A stretch of DNA of 64,000 bases from Takakia lepidozioides (lineage: Eukaryota > Streptophyta > Takakiopsida > Takakiales > Takakiaceae), in assembly GCA_030704615.1 (NCBI GenBank), contig CM060732.1, positions 17,918,001 to 17,982,000 on the forward strand, in the 5' to 3' direction. A program made the position numbers and the translations under genes. Below the pieces are notes generated by a model. The model was not told the origin of the DNA. It did no database searches and was given only the letters and a program-made list of their open reading frames with translations. Below are positions 48,471 through 58,343 of the stretch, piece after piece. Each line of letters starts with the position of its first letter. The stretch's first letter is position 1.

Positions 48471-49985
48471 CGAAATCAAATCCATGATGGTTACTTCTCT
48501 GGGTCTAGAGATAGCTATTATTTTCGTGGCCGAAGCCACACTCCATTCTGATTACCTCCTATTGATTGCCGTCAATTTTGAATACTATATGCAGATTAGT
48601 TTATATATGTTCCTGATATGATCAGGTAGGGGACAAGGTTTGAGGTGACAGGAGTAGTCAAACAAAACATGAGACGGATTTTTGGTGCCATAACCCTTGT
48701 TGACAGACAGAGTCTTCGATTGGTTGGTAGTCAAGTCTCTTTGAATGTTTGAAGCAGCTGTAGCTACGTTGAGACTTCACCAGTCTCACAACAGAGACTC
48801 TACTTGATGAATTGTATCGTGACACTGCCAGCCACATATATTTAAGGTTGGATTACAGGACCAGATTCAAACAGGATATTTGGAAATGGCTTTGCTAGAT
48901 GGAACCAATTGGGCGGCTTGTGCTCAATTCCAGTTCACAAGTTTCTTTGCATCCACACTATGCTCTGGAGCAAAAGCAAAACTGTCCGGGATGTGTACAT
49001 CTGGACACAATATGCACTAGTTCCCAATACCAAACACCTATTTCGACTTAACAAGTCTGAGATCCAGTAGCATTGACAAGTGGGTCTATTTGGGCTAGTG
49101 GTATTGTGCAGTGCAGCCCTACCCTACTGTGAGTAGCCCTAGCCAGCAAAGACATGTATGTCATCTTTCAGGTACCCCGCCACTGACAGTGATGGTGTAG
49201 AGTGTAGAGTCCGAACGAATTCTTTCTCTAAATGTTACTGGAAAAACTCTAAAGTATTCCATGATGATAAGTATCAGAGGGCAAAGAGATAGACAGTGAA
49301 AATAAGCCAAATCCTCAATGGCTGGCTGGCGTTGTCCTCTTCTCCTTTCTACCATGACCACTCATAGATATATGTTGCTGATCACCAACCCTCTCCCAAC
49401 TACACCTGCTGACCAAGAAGTATGCCCGACGAGCATAGGGGAGTAAAAGAATGAGCATGAATTCCATGAAAGGTGGATAGTAATAACATAGATGCCATCA
49501 TAATATTTACTCGGAGAGTCAGCATAACTCTTGCAAACAATGTGGGTGACAGGTCGCGGAAACAAACCCAAGGAATGGCTTTCCAACACAGATGTCTGGT
49601 CATGATCTAGTGCACATTAATCCAACCTGCATACCCACTGAAATCACTGAGAACAGCGGAACAAAGGTCAGCTTCTCCACTCTTGAACCTCCTCTTGTTT
49701 CAGAATGCCAAACAAGTTAGAAAGACACATGGATGCATCAGTAGACAGAGCACACGCAATATATTCAAGTCAAACAAGCACAGCAAGGGCATGAGAAATG
49801 ACTAGAGAACCTTGCAAAGATGAGAAGATCGAATCCAACCGCTCCTCACCCTGCTTCCTCTCCGGATCAAAGACAATCTCCCTACCCTGCTCTCTAGATC
49901 GAATTTCAAACAGCTTTTTACTTAAAAATGATGTTTACTCCAAAAATGTCTCCATTTCCCTCCCTCTCTGATTGCTCTCTCTGAA
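48471..49985. other. Convergent intergenic region, no gene recognised
   Basis: This is the shared 3' space of PheRS beta (plus) and the coiled-coil gene (minus). It should hold both 3' UTRs. Short ORFs here show no protein-like features, and I found no repeat shared with the rest of the window. Confidence 0.5.
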
Positions 49986-51611
49986 TCAAATCTTTTCAAC
50001 AGATTCCTCAGACACTTCATCAGCCTCAACAACAGGCAAAGCCTCGACAAGAACCCCCTCCTCTGACTCAGTCAATATGACTTCTCCAATCTTGTGGTTG
50101 ACATCTCCATTCACAGCAAGCTCAACTTCCTCCACCTTATCAAGCTCCATCTCCTCATTTTTCTCAACTTGGCCATCTTTCGGCTCTCCTACACTTGCAT
50201 CAGCATGCTGGGGAATCTCTAGTGAGGTAGGCCCATTCAACACCCCTTTCCCTTCACTTTTTGTTCCATTCTCCCTTTTCTCCCTCGCATCATTCTGAAG
50301 CTTCAGAAAGTTCTCCTTCTTAGCCTTCACCTCCTCAAGACTCTTCGGAATATCACCAACACTTGTGGGAGGAGAAAGCTTAACTTTCTGAAAAGAATTA
50401 AGGGCATCAAGAGACAAAGATATTCTCTCCTTCTCCTTGCTCTTGGGGGGAGCTGCAGCTCTTGTCTTTTTGCCCTTTCCTTTGGCCCCAAAGCCTGCAA
50501 ACCAACCCTCTAACTCCTCATCGTTCCTAGTTTTCTTGCTTAGGATCATATTTCCTACTCCTTTTGGAGCCAAGATTTCAGCCTTATGTGAAGGGCCAGG
50601 GGCAACAGTCTCCTCCGGGGCTTGTGCAGCTGGTGCATACTTCTGAAGGTAAGAAAACAGCTGATCACACAGAATGATCTCGTCTGTGAATGGCTCCACG
50701 AAGTTCTCCATCTCTCTCTGCTTTCGTATGATTTCCCTCTCCCTCCTCTCGGCCTCCCTCTTCTCAAATGCTCTTTTGCGCTCCAGCGCTTGCTGCTCTT
50801 TCCACTCTCTCTCTCTCTCCCAAAACTCATCTTCTTTGGTCCGAAATTCTGCCCTCAACTCCTTCGCCTCCTCCTTCAGTACCTTCACTCTGTCAAAAGC
50901 CGCATTCCTCTCCTCGTAAAGTCCAGGCATGTCGACAGCCTGGGAGGCCTCTTTCTCCTTGATCTTCGCTAAGATCTGGCGCTGCTCCTGCTCCTGCAGC
51001 TTCAGATTATTGAGGAGCTGATCCTTCTCCTTGATCTTCTCGATGAGTTCTGCGCGGGATCCTTCATCCTGAGATATATGTCCCAACCGCTCATTATAAT
51101 CCTTCACAAAATCCCTAGACTTCGTCAAATCCTTCATTTGCTGCATTACTTTTTTCTCCTCTTGCAATGTGAGAGACGTATGGCTCAAGCGGTACTCCAG
51201 CTTCTTAATCTCTTCGTCAATCTGCTCTACTCTCACATACGGCAGCTTATCCCTCAGAGACCGAGCCTCGGCGCGTCTCCTCTCTCTCTCCTTGTCAACT
51301 GTCTCCAGCTCCTCTCTCAAAGCCTTCTTAGCCTCGAGGATACCACGGAAGGTAGAACTTAGGTCAGTGAGCCGACCGCGCGCATCTAGATGTTCCTGGG
51401 ACGTGAAATGCTTGTTCTGTTGCTTACCGTCAAGAATGGTCTTTATCTCAAAAATTCGAGCCTGCAATCCATCCACCTCATCAAATAGTTTCGCGATTTG
51501 CTCGTCCAGGGCAGTCTTGTTTGGCCTTTCGAGTCTCTTCACTCTCCGGATTGGCAGTTTCTCGGCCTCTCGGTCCACTGGCAGCACCGGAGTCTCTACC
51601 ACGCCCACCAT
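49986..51611 (-). CDS. BFR1/proton-pump-interactor-like coiled-coil protein (541 aa)
   Basis: A single uninterrupted coding exon of 541 aa from ATG 51611 (MVGVVETPVLPVDREAEKLP). A CAG acceptor at 51626-51628 just upstream suggests a 5' UTR intron, with a likely donor near 52074 (CAGG|GTATGG). The ORF stays open upstream to 51839, but that part lies in the inferred intron. Residues 25-330 are almost continuous coiled coil (Glu/Lys/Arg/Gln-rich heptads), including VEQIDEEIKKLEYRLSHTSL and LQEEKKVMQQMKDLTKSR. This pattern is shared by yeast Bfr1, a polysome/ER-associated mRNP protein, and plant proton pump interactors. The C-terminal third is low-complexity and acidic, with a GFGAKGKGKKTR basic patch. 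No C-terminal transmembrane helix is present, unlike PPI1. Function here is inferred only at family level. Confidence 0.8.
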   Translation of the reverse strand: MVGVVETPVLPVDREAEKLPIRRVKRLERPNKTALDEQIAKLFDEVDGLQARIFEIKTILDGKQQNKHFTSQEHLDARGRLTDLSSTFRGILEAKKALREELETVDKERERRRAEARSLRDKLPYVRVEQIDEEIKKLEYRLSHTSLTLQEEKKVMQQMKDLTKSRDFVKDYNERLGHISQDEGSRAELIEKIKEKDQLLNNLKLQEQEQRQILAKIKEKEASQAVDMPGLYEERNAAFDRVKVLKEEAKELRAEFRTKEDEFWEREREWKEQQALERKRAFEKREAERREREIIRKQREMENFVEPFTDEIILCDQLFSYLQKYAPAAQAPEETVAPGPSHKAEILAPKGVGNMILSKKTRNDEELEGWFAGFGAKGKGKKTRAAAPPKSKEKERISLSLDALNSFQKVKLSPPTSVGDIPKSLEEVKAKKENFLKLQNDAREKRENGTKSEGKGVLNGPTSLEIPQHADASVGEPKDGQVEKNEEMELDKVEEVELAVNGDVNHKIGEVILTESEEGVLVEALPVVEADEVSEESVEKI

Positions 51612-53074
51612 CTCGCCCGAAAAGCCTGTGTAATTCACAAAAGTGTCAAAACAAGGGATTTGACCGAAGCCGAACTGTGGCCATGTTTCGCAAAATACCC
51701 AGCACTCGGAAATGGAAACAATGCCGCAGAGAAGGCCGTCATCAACATACAGAGCGGTGAAAATAAATCTGCACCAGAGTAGAGAGGGAAAAGAGAAAAC
51801 GTACGCAGGCAGATGAAGGTAGGCAAGATAGCGGTACAACGATCTGTCACTCCAAAGTTACTCCTCCAGGAGAAACGATTTCAGTCCACTGGTGACCTCT
51901 CTGGATCCCTTCTGTTGTTTGGTGAAGTAATCCCAGGCTCAAAACCGTAGGGCAACGTAATTATAAACTAGTTCACCTCTCTTTCAACCCCAGAGAAACC
52001 ACACACTTAAGAACTAAAACAAACAAAGAGAAAATGAACAAGAACAGAATCCAAGTCCTATGCAAGTTCCCATACCCTGATCGGCGATAGACAGGGCCCC
52101 TGCGAAGGAGGCGAAGGAGGAAGACACTTGCTCCGAACCAGAGCCAAATCATCCTCGCCTGCCCTCCACACCTGCTCTTCCGTTGGCCCCACACTCCAAC
52201 GAAACCCAACTTCGCTCGTCAATTCCGGACGGACGGAGCACAACCTCTTCTCTTCTTTACAATGTCCTTAGACGCCAAACGAACGAAACGTGGACGAATT
52301 GACGAAAAGTGGACGGTAGTCCCTGGCGACGTGCTCTAGGAGAGTTGGATGAGGACTGAAATCATCCGGACAGGCGCCAATAATTCCCTCGGGCAGCTCA
52401 AGATGCACGAGAGTAAATAGTTAATATTTGTCAGCCTCCAGAACGGACAGTTATTTAACGGATGATATCGTTGGAGGAAATGATCATCCATCTGTAGGCA
52501 CAAGAGCAACCCGTCACGCGGGATAATTCAACCGGAGACTTTGTCTCATTTGCTTCGCCTGTCCGGTATTATCACGCCGCGTGGAAAATTTCTTACCCGG
52601 GGGACAAAGGATTAGTGGGCGGATTCTGTGTTTGTCTGACGGATAAAGAGGAGGGAATAGACGAATAATGTGGAGGACAGATGGTGGGATGCGTGCCGTC
52701 CAAATGTAGCAATTGTGGTGTCTGGGAGTGTGAGGGGGATGGGGATGATGAAACCCTACAAGACTTTTTTACAACATGTACAATGGGTGAACGTGCATAT
52801 GATGTGAAGTTCCAAAAAAGGGGGGGAGGAACAAGAAACAAGAGAAGAAAACAAAAAGCTATAGTAAGCTACTCAAGCAGAGCGACCCTCCCAGCCAACA
52901 GCCTGGAGGAGATCAGGCAAAGAGATAGGCAAAGTGTCAGGCATAGGCGGAAGACGAGATGACGCGGAGCTAGCCACATCAGCCCGATGCAAAATAGAGA
53001 TGGCTTGTGCTCTCTACAAAGCAACTGAAACACGTTGTCGATAGTAGGTGACAAGGACGGAGGCATGTGGGATG
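51612..53074. promoter_or_regulatory. 5' leader and upstream region of the coiled-coil gene; no other gene
   Basis: The likely non-coding first exon ends at about 52075 on the minus strand and extends upstream to about 52260. Beyond it I see no conserved exon or repeat up to about 53 kb. Confidence 0.35.
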
Positions 53075-53520
53075 CCAGTGGACCCGCTCTTGGCTGCATG
53101 ATATGCACATGTTCGCAGGAAATCGTCGAAATGCCGGTGCAATGAGCCAAATATTTCGACCGCCAGTGGAAGAAATGTGTCGGTGGGGTGACTATCGTTG
53201 TAGTCGCGCTCCTTGGCCTGGGCTGCTACAGTGGCTGCCCTGGTGTAGTAGCTGCGTGAAATAGCAGATCCGCTCGAGTGGGGTCGGCGAGAACGACATC
53301 TGCTAATGTACGCAAACCATCTCTAGATAGGACAATGTCAACACGGCGACGTGTAGAGTGGGACGTGAGCGTGGGTCGTAGATGTGGTTGCTCACGTAGT
53401 ACATGATACCCTGCCTCCCGAGCAATAGATGTCACCGTATCGCGAACCATATCATGAGACGCAGTGCGTTCACCACCACATGGACAGCGGAGAAAATGGA
53501 TAGCAAGATCAACGATGGGG
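53075..53520 (-). mobile_element. Retroelement C-terminal fragment with restriction-endonuclease-like domain, frameshifted
   Basis: On the minus strand, one frame reads VDLAIHFLRCPCGGERTASH, DMVRDTVTSIAREAGYHVLR, RRRVDIVLSRDGLRTLADVV and LADPTRADLL. After a frame change it continues AATVAAQAKERDYNDSHPTD and TFLPLAVEIFGSLHRHFDDF. A Cys/His cluster, then RHD-like, then a D...DVV pattern resembles the zinc finger plus restriction-like endonuclease at the C-terminus of R2-like non-LTR elements. I recall similar proteins as abundant, repeat-encoded products in non-seed plants. The frame change and missing RT make it a dead fragment. Assignment is by pattern. Confidence 0.5.
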
Positions 53521-53875
53521 AGGGCTGTGGAGACGTTCTGTGGGTGTGAGGGGGAGAAGAGGGGCAGGAGACATCACTAACTTACCTTTGGCCCCACCGA
53601 GAGATGGAGGGAGGGGGAGCCAGAGATGGCTGGATCTGTGCGTTTGATGGTGAGGGACAAGGTTTAGTCTCTGCAGATCGGCCAGAGAAGAGGTGAATTG
53701 GCATGATACGGATGACGTCGTTGTGGGCACACGTTGCGGGGTTCCTGAGGTTCTAGGTATTGGTTGACGGTTGAGGATGGACTGTCTGCATTTGATGGAC
53801 AAAGAGAACCATGTGTGGGACAGGAGATGGGACACCAGGGATTGAATGAAGTTGGGTTTTTAGTGATACTCTCCT

Positions 53876-54229
53876 CCTTCGATTCGATTTCATAACATTT
53901 CAAAGGATTAAGGATGTCATTGTGTACTCATTCTTTAGACCTAACGTTACCCGACATGGAGAAGAATGCCTTGAACTCGTTGTTGACAAGGTTTCGCATT
54001 TCGAAGATGTGTTTGACGCGGCCGCTGTCTGTCTTGTCACACCCCTTCGATTCGATTTCATTGCATTTCAGAGGATTAAGGATTGAATAGATGTACAGCA
54101 TAGGTTACTTACTCTTTAGACTCGAGGTTACCGGACATGGAATCCCTACCACAAGACTGCATTGAACTCATTTTCGACAAGGTTTCGCATTTCGAGGACG
54201 TGGTTGACGCGGCTGTCTGTCTTGCCACA
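53876..54229 (+). repeat. Tandem partial duplication covering the 5' end of an F-box frame
   Basis: Copy 1 (about 53876-54030) and copy 2 (about 54046-54229) share TTCGATTCGATTTCAT, CATTTCA-AGGATTAAGGAT, ACTC-TTCTTTAGAC, TTACC-GACATGGA and GACAAGGTTTCGCATTTCGA. Copy 1 has lost bases after the ATG, so its F-box frame is broken. Confidence 0.8.
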
Positions 54230-54649
54230 CTCTCTTGCACAGGGAAAAACTTTAGGGATGTAACCATGCAATCTTGTGGATGGAAAACATCTTGCAAGTT
54301 TCATTTTGGTGTTGAGTTCAGCACAAGTAGAGATGCAGCAATGATGTTCAAGCGGTGGTATAACTTCGCCAGGGAGGAACTGACCATCATTGAATCCAAG
54401 AATCATGAATTGAATGACTTGAATTATACCTCCCTTGATGAAACCAGGAGAGAAGAGCTTATTGCACTCCACCTTAGAGTGAAAGATGAGGAATTCACGG
54501 TAGCTGAGGCCAGAAGAAGGGTTGATTTGACGGACTCGGATCTTAAATTTTTGAACCAGTTGAGGAAAGAGGAGATTAATGCCTTCGATCGTTTGAAAGA
54601 AGAGCAACTCACCTTGGCTGAGGTAGAACAGATTTACCATCTCTCTTAA
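54137..54649 (+). CDS. Small F-box protein frame (170 aa)
   Basis: The frame starts MESLPQDCIELIFDKVSHFE, a clear N-terminal F-box (residues 3-40) that would bind SKP1 in an SCF ubiquitin ligase. The rest is charged and helical, with repeated LDETRREELIALHLRVKDEE and LKEEQLTLAEVEQ segments. No Kelch, LRR or FBA domain follows, so the substrate side is unknown. The protein is short for a plant F-box protein. A truncated tandem copy lies just upstream. It may be a recent local gene, a truncated copy of a larger one, or a pseudogene. Confidence 0.55.
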   Translation: MESLPQDCIELIFDKVSHFEDVVDAAVCLATLSCTGKNFRDVTMQSCGWKTSCKFHFGVEFSTSRDAAMMFKRWYNFAREELTIIESKNHELNDLNYTSLDETRREELIALHLRVKDEEFTVAEARRRVDLTDSDLKFLNQLRKEEINAFDRLKEEQLTLAEVEQIYHLS

Positions 54650-56979
54650 TCAGACCTCAAGGACAAGCGCAGGGAAAAATGGTTGGATACTCGATACAGA
54701 CCGCCAGCTCTCATTTGTCTCTTTCGATTGATAGACGTGTTGCAAGCAGTATAATGCAAACATGGGTCCATGGTTGCTTTTCAAGCTCACAGGTTGAAGG
54801 ATTGGAGCAGAAAATTAAGGTATTGGCACCGGGATATGCATGAGCAAAAGGAGATACAATCGAGGCTCTTAAGAAGTTAAAAAATGAGCCTTTGGAGGGA
54901 ATTGTGCACAAGGGCCCGACTGAGGCAACATCTGCAGAGGGCAAGTAGATTTCTCGCCACTTCCCTAGAGTACAGGTTTCAAATATTCTGCATGTCAAAC
55001 AACATAGGAGACACAAATGTTTGGTCCTCGTTGAGCGGGCCTAATTACTTATTGCGATCGTGGTCTTTCTTTCTTTTAAGGAACAGATAAGATGCAGAAG
55101 AGAATCCTGCAGCTGGAAGTAAAAGGGCTCACCCCCCTTGGAGATCAAGCATGTCAAGAAATCTGGCATGTGTTTTGACCTTTCACATGATTAGACTATG
55201 TACATTTCTGGCATTGATGGTAAAGCATTAGAGCTGGCATCATTCACATTGGGGAAGCGCATTAGGCAAGGTGGAGTGTAGCTCTCGTGAGAGGTTACTC
55301 TATCAAATTCCAAATAAATACCAACCTGCTGTGTCTTCTCAATACAAGTCAATGTACGCATGCGGCCCTCAAGTGTCTGTCTATAGATACGTCTTTGTAT
55401 ACAGAAGTTCTTGGGGTATATGTCAGCCCTTCACATGTAGTTGAGATGCCATCCCACTACTATCAGTGTATGTGGGAGACTACTTTATGAGTGTACGAGA
55501 GTGTTATGAGTGTGATAACAATCAGATTGGTGGGCTAAGTGCAACACCCTTCCTCATAAATGGATATAGAAGTTTGTGGCCCATCCTTTTGCCTTGGTTC
55601 TTTTCTATATTTTGCAATAGGTCTCTATCCTTAGGAAAGGTAGACAAGAAACATTCAATTCAGGCCTCCAGAACTTGATGTGCAGCTCCACACATCAGAT
55701 CATTTTGTTTCCTGCGGTCATCTATAGTAATAATACATCCAACAATTCCATGTCTAAAGCCTCTTTACATCATGTTCATGCTAAGCTAGCGAGGCTATCT
55801 ACCACCTTCTACATGCTAGAAGTCACTTCCAGGCTTCAGTGTGCCAAGCAAATGTAACCATCAATTCTTCACTGAATTCTCCAATCCTAGACGTTGTGCG
55901 CTCTACAAAATACTCAGTTTCTGATCTTCTGATGTTCAGGTTCTACCAAACTTCTTGCGTTGTTCAAAAGGCAGTTCAGTTCTTGTCAATACCATGTGTT
56001 GCAGGTCAGCCAATGCCAGGGCATGCACCTTGATTGAGCCTCTGCATTGGTGGTGTTGTTTCTTCTGCAACTGCAGGCCCTGCTCTGAACAATCATTTTC
56101 TTGGTGCTCCTTCGAGGCAAAATCTGGACTGTATGGCTTACACTGCCTGCTTGTGCTTTCTTGGACCTCAAGGGGCAGGTTAGGTCCATGTGCACCCGTG
56201 GCATGAAATAGATGTCTTTGTTGGAAATCAGAGACCAAAGATTCCAGCCAGCGCCTGAAATAGGCCAACAGAGTAAGGCCACACTACACTGACACGTAAG
56301 CAAAGGACACAAAGATTCTATCTTTGCGGTGTTTCTCTTCATCTGTGGATGGAATGGCCAAACTTGTGATGGCCATGCAGATCTTTGTGTAGAATAGATA
56401 AAATTACGGTTCGCTTGTTCTCATTGCACATTTTTTGCCTCAGAGATTAACCTTGTAAGCATCTGTAACACCAAGGGTTCCAACTACTTTGTTGCAGTCT
56501 TGCAATAACTTGGGGTGCAATCAAAGTGTAGTCCTCCTTGCACGGTTAGGCTTGTGGAGAGATGGCGACTCTCCCCCAAACAGTAAAAAAAAGGTTTTTT
56601 TTCTGTTTGTTTTTGCTTCCCTGCTTTCTTTGGCATTCTCTGCGTTTAGATTGAAGTGTATTTGACCACGATAGCAAGTGTGGAAGCCTGCTATTCACCT
56701 CGTGCATCCTCACTAACTCACAATGCGTTGTGGTTGTTTTTGGGACGGGCACAGGTGAGGGCTTCCACTTAATATTCTGATGTCTAGGTGTTGTTGGATG
56801 CCAAGTGGGATTGCAGAGCAGGGGAAGGAATCGCTTGCCAGGGACTCATCTTAAAATGTTGAAAAACTAAACTACTCTATGGTTTTTCTTGATCTTAAGG
56901 TGAAGATTCTGCCTGTGGATATTCGGCTGACAATGAAATATGGCAGCAATATATAACTGGTAACTGGTTTTTGAGGCAG
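54650..56979. other. No recognisable gene
   Basis: Only short frames on both strands. Fragments directly after the F-box frame (for example LKDKRREKWLDTRYRPP) may be a decayed continuation of it. No known domain or repeat is seen further on. Confidence 0.4.
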
Positions 56980-57690
56980 CCAGGGTGGTCAAGTGGAAAA
57001 TACCCCATGGACATGGTGTAATGACATGGTCAAATGTGGAATGATGTGAATAGGGTATACTGACAGTATTATATACTGTCACATGATGTGTATGCAGTCC
57101 TTTATCTTTACCTTGCTGGGTCATGAACTTTGATTTTCAGCTGTAGCAAGAAATAAAGGTATAAGGGTATTCTGGAAAACTTACCAGACATATCCACATC
57201 CCCTGTGGGGGCAAGTTGTGCTGCAGACCAGTCTAAGCAAATACTGGCAGGGCAAGGTATTTAAATCTGTGATGTCCAAGTGTTCTTTTTGTTCTTTTTG
57301 CTTTCTGAAAAAAACCCTCCATGACACCCATGGGGTTTGAGTAAGTATGTTTGGATTACTGCTTGCGGACAGTAAATCTGTATGACCATGTAACCTGCAC
57401 CACATCAAGGCCAAAATATGGCCAAGTACCCGCCATCCCACCCAGACCTCCGAATGTGTATCATGATCATGACTGGTGGTCAATCAACATCAATGGCATA
57501 TTCTTTGGGTTATGAATAATACTGACATGAACACATTACTGTGCATGGATGTAATTCTGGATTTTCTAAGCTTGATGATTGATGGATGCTGCCACTGATA
57601 TGTCTGTTTATTCTTTTATGACAACGACCCTAGGGGTCCTGTCTTTGTCTTGACATGACAAAAAGTATCTTCCCGTGAGCTCTGCCATAG
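56980..57690 (+). repeat. Upstream member of a diverged direct-repeat pair (possible old LTR)
   Basis: Blocks here recur in order at 61575-61995: GGCAGCCAGGG, CATGG-TGTAA-ACATGGTCA, CCATCCCACCC, GATGATTGATGGATG-TGCCACTG, and GTCTTTGTCTTGACATGACAAA followed by TATCTTCCC. The pair flanks two retroelement fragments in the same orientation. It could be two old LTRs, but no intact TG..CA ends were found. Confidence 0.5.
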
Positions 57691-57698
57691 TCTAGTCT

Positions 57699-58200
57699 CT
57701 AGGATAGCTCTAGGGCCTCACCAACTTCTTTCATCCACTCGGATGGTTCTCTCTCTGATATGATATCTTGGGTAGGAGGTGGACCATCCCGCCTGGGAGC
57801 CGGTACCGCCTGAGCTATAGCCATGGCAGCGAGCCTCTGCTCTAGCTGCTGAAGCCGGTTGGCCATGCCTTGATCAACACCCTGACCTCCGCGTCCTTGG
57901 CCATGTTGAGCTTGCCCTTGGCCTGCACCTCGTGCCCGACCAACTCGTCCTCTCTGGGCTGGTCCACCTCGCCCCCGGCCACCATTGTTCCCTTGGAACT
58001 GGCCTGGGCGCAACTCAGGATGTAAGTCATAACACTGGGCATCTCCATGCCCATACTTGCCACAATGCCCACACTGCAACTGTGGAGGCTGTGCTTGTGC
58101 CGGCCTTCTGCCACTCTCTGGGCAATCTCTCTTGACATGGGGTCCTCCACATGTCCAACATATCACCCCTGGTTGCTGTTGTCCCTCACCGCAAGGTATG
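57699..58200 (-). mobile_element. Gag nucleocapsid fragment of an LTR retrotransposon, minus strand
   Basis: The minus frame 58166-57699 has two CCHC zinc knuckles (CWTCGGPHVKRDC and CGHCGKYGHGDAQC, C-X2-C-X4-H-X4-C), then a Gly/Arg/Gln-rich tract and a short coiled segment (RLQQLEQRLAAMAIAQ). The frame stays open a little upstream of 58166. The rest of gag and pol is absent; the fragment is cut off near the TA tract. Confidence 0.7.
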
Positions 58201-58268
58201 TATGCTTCATGGCCCTCCGAAGTTTTCTTTTTTCCCCATCAATAAAAATATTGGGGTTTCATTCCCTT

Positions 58269-58271
<3 letters not shown>

Positions 58272-58340
<69 letters not shown>
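58272..58340. repeat. (TA)n microsatellite, about 34 units
   Basis: Uninterrupted TA repeat separating the minus-strand gag fragment from the plus-strand retroelement. Confidence 0.95.

Positions 58341-58343
<3 letters not shown>

Noticed and set aside
50437-51850. Several long plus-strand ORFs opposite the coiled-coil gene
   Set aside because: They mirror the Glu/Lys-rich codons of the minus-strand gene and give Leu/Ser-rich shadows without domains.
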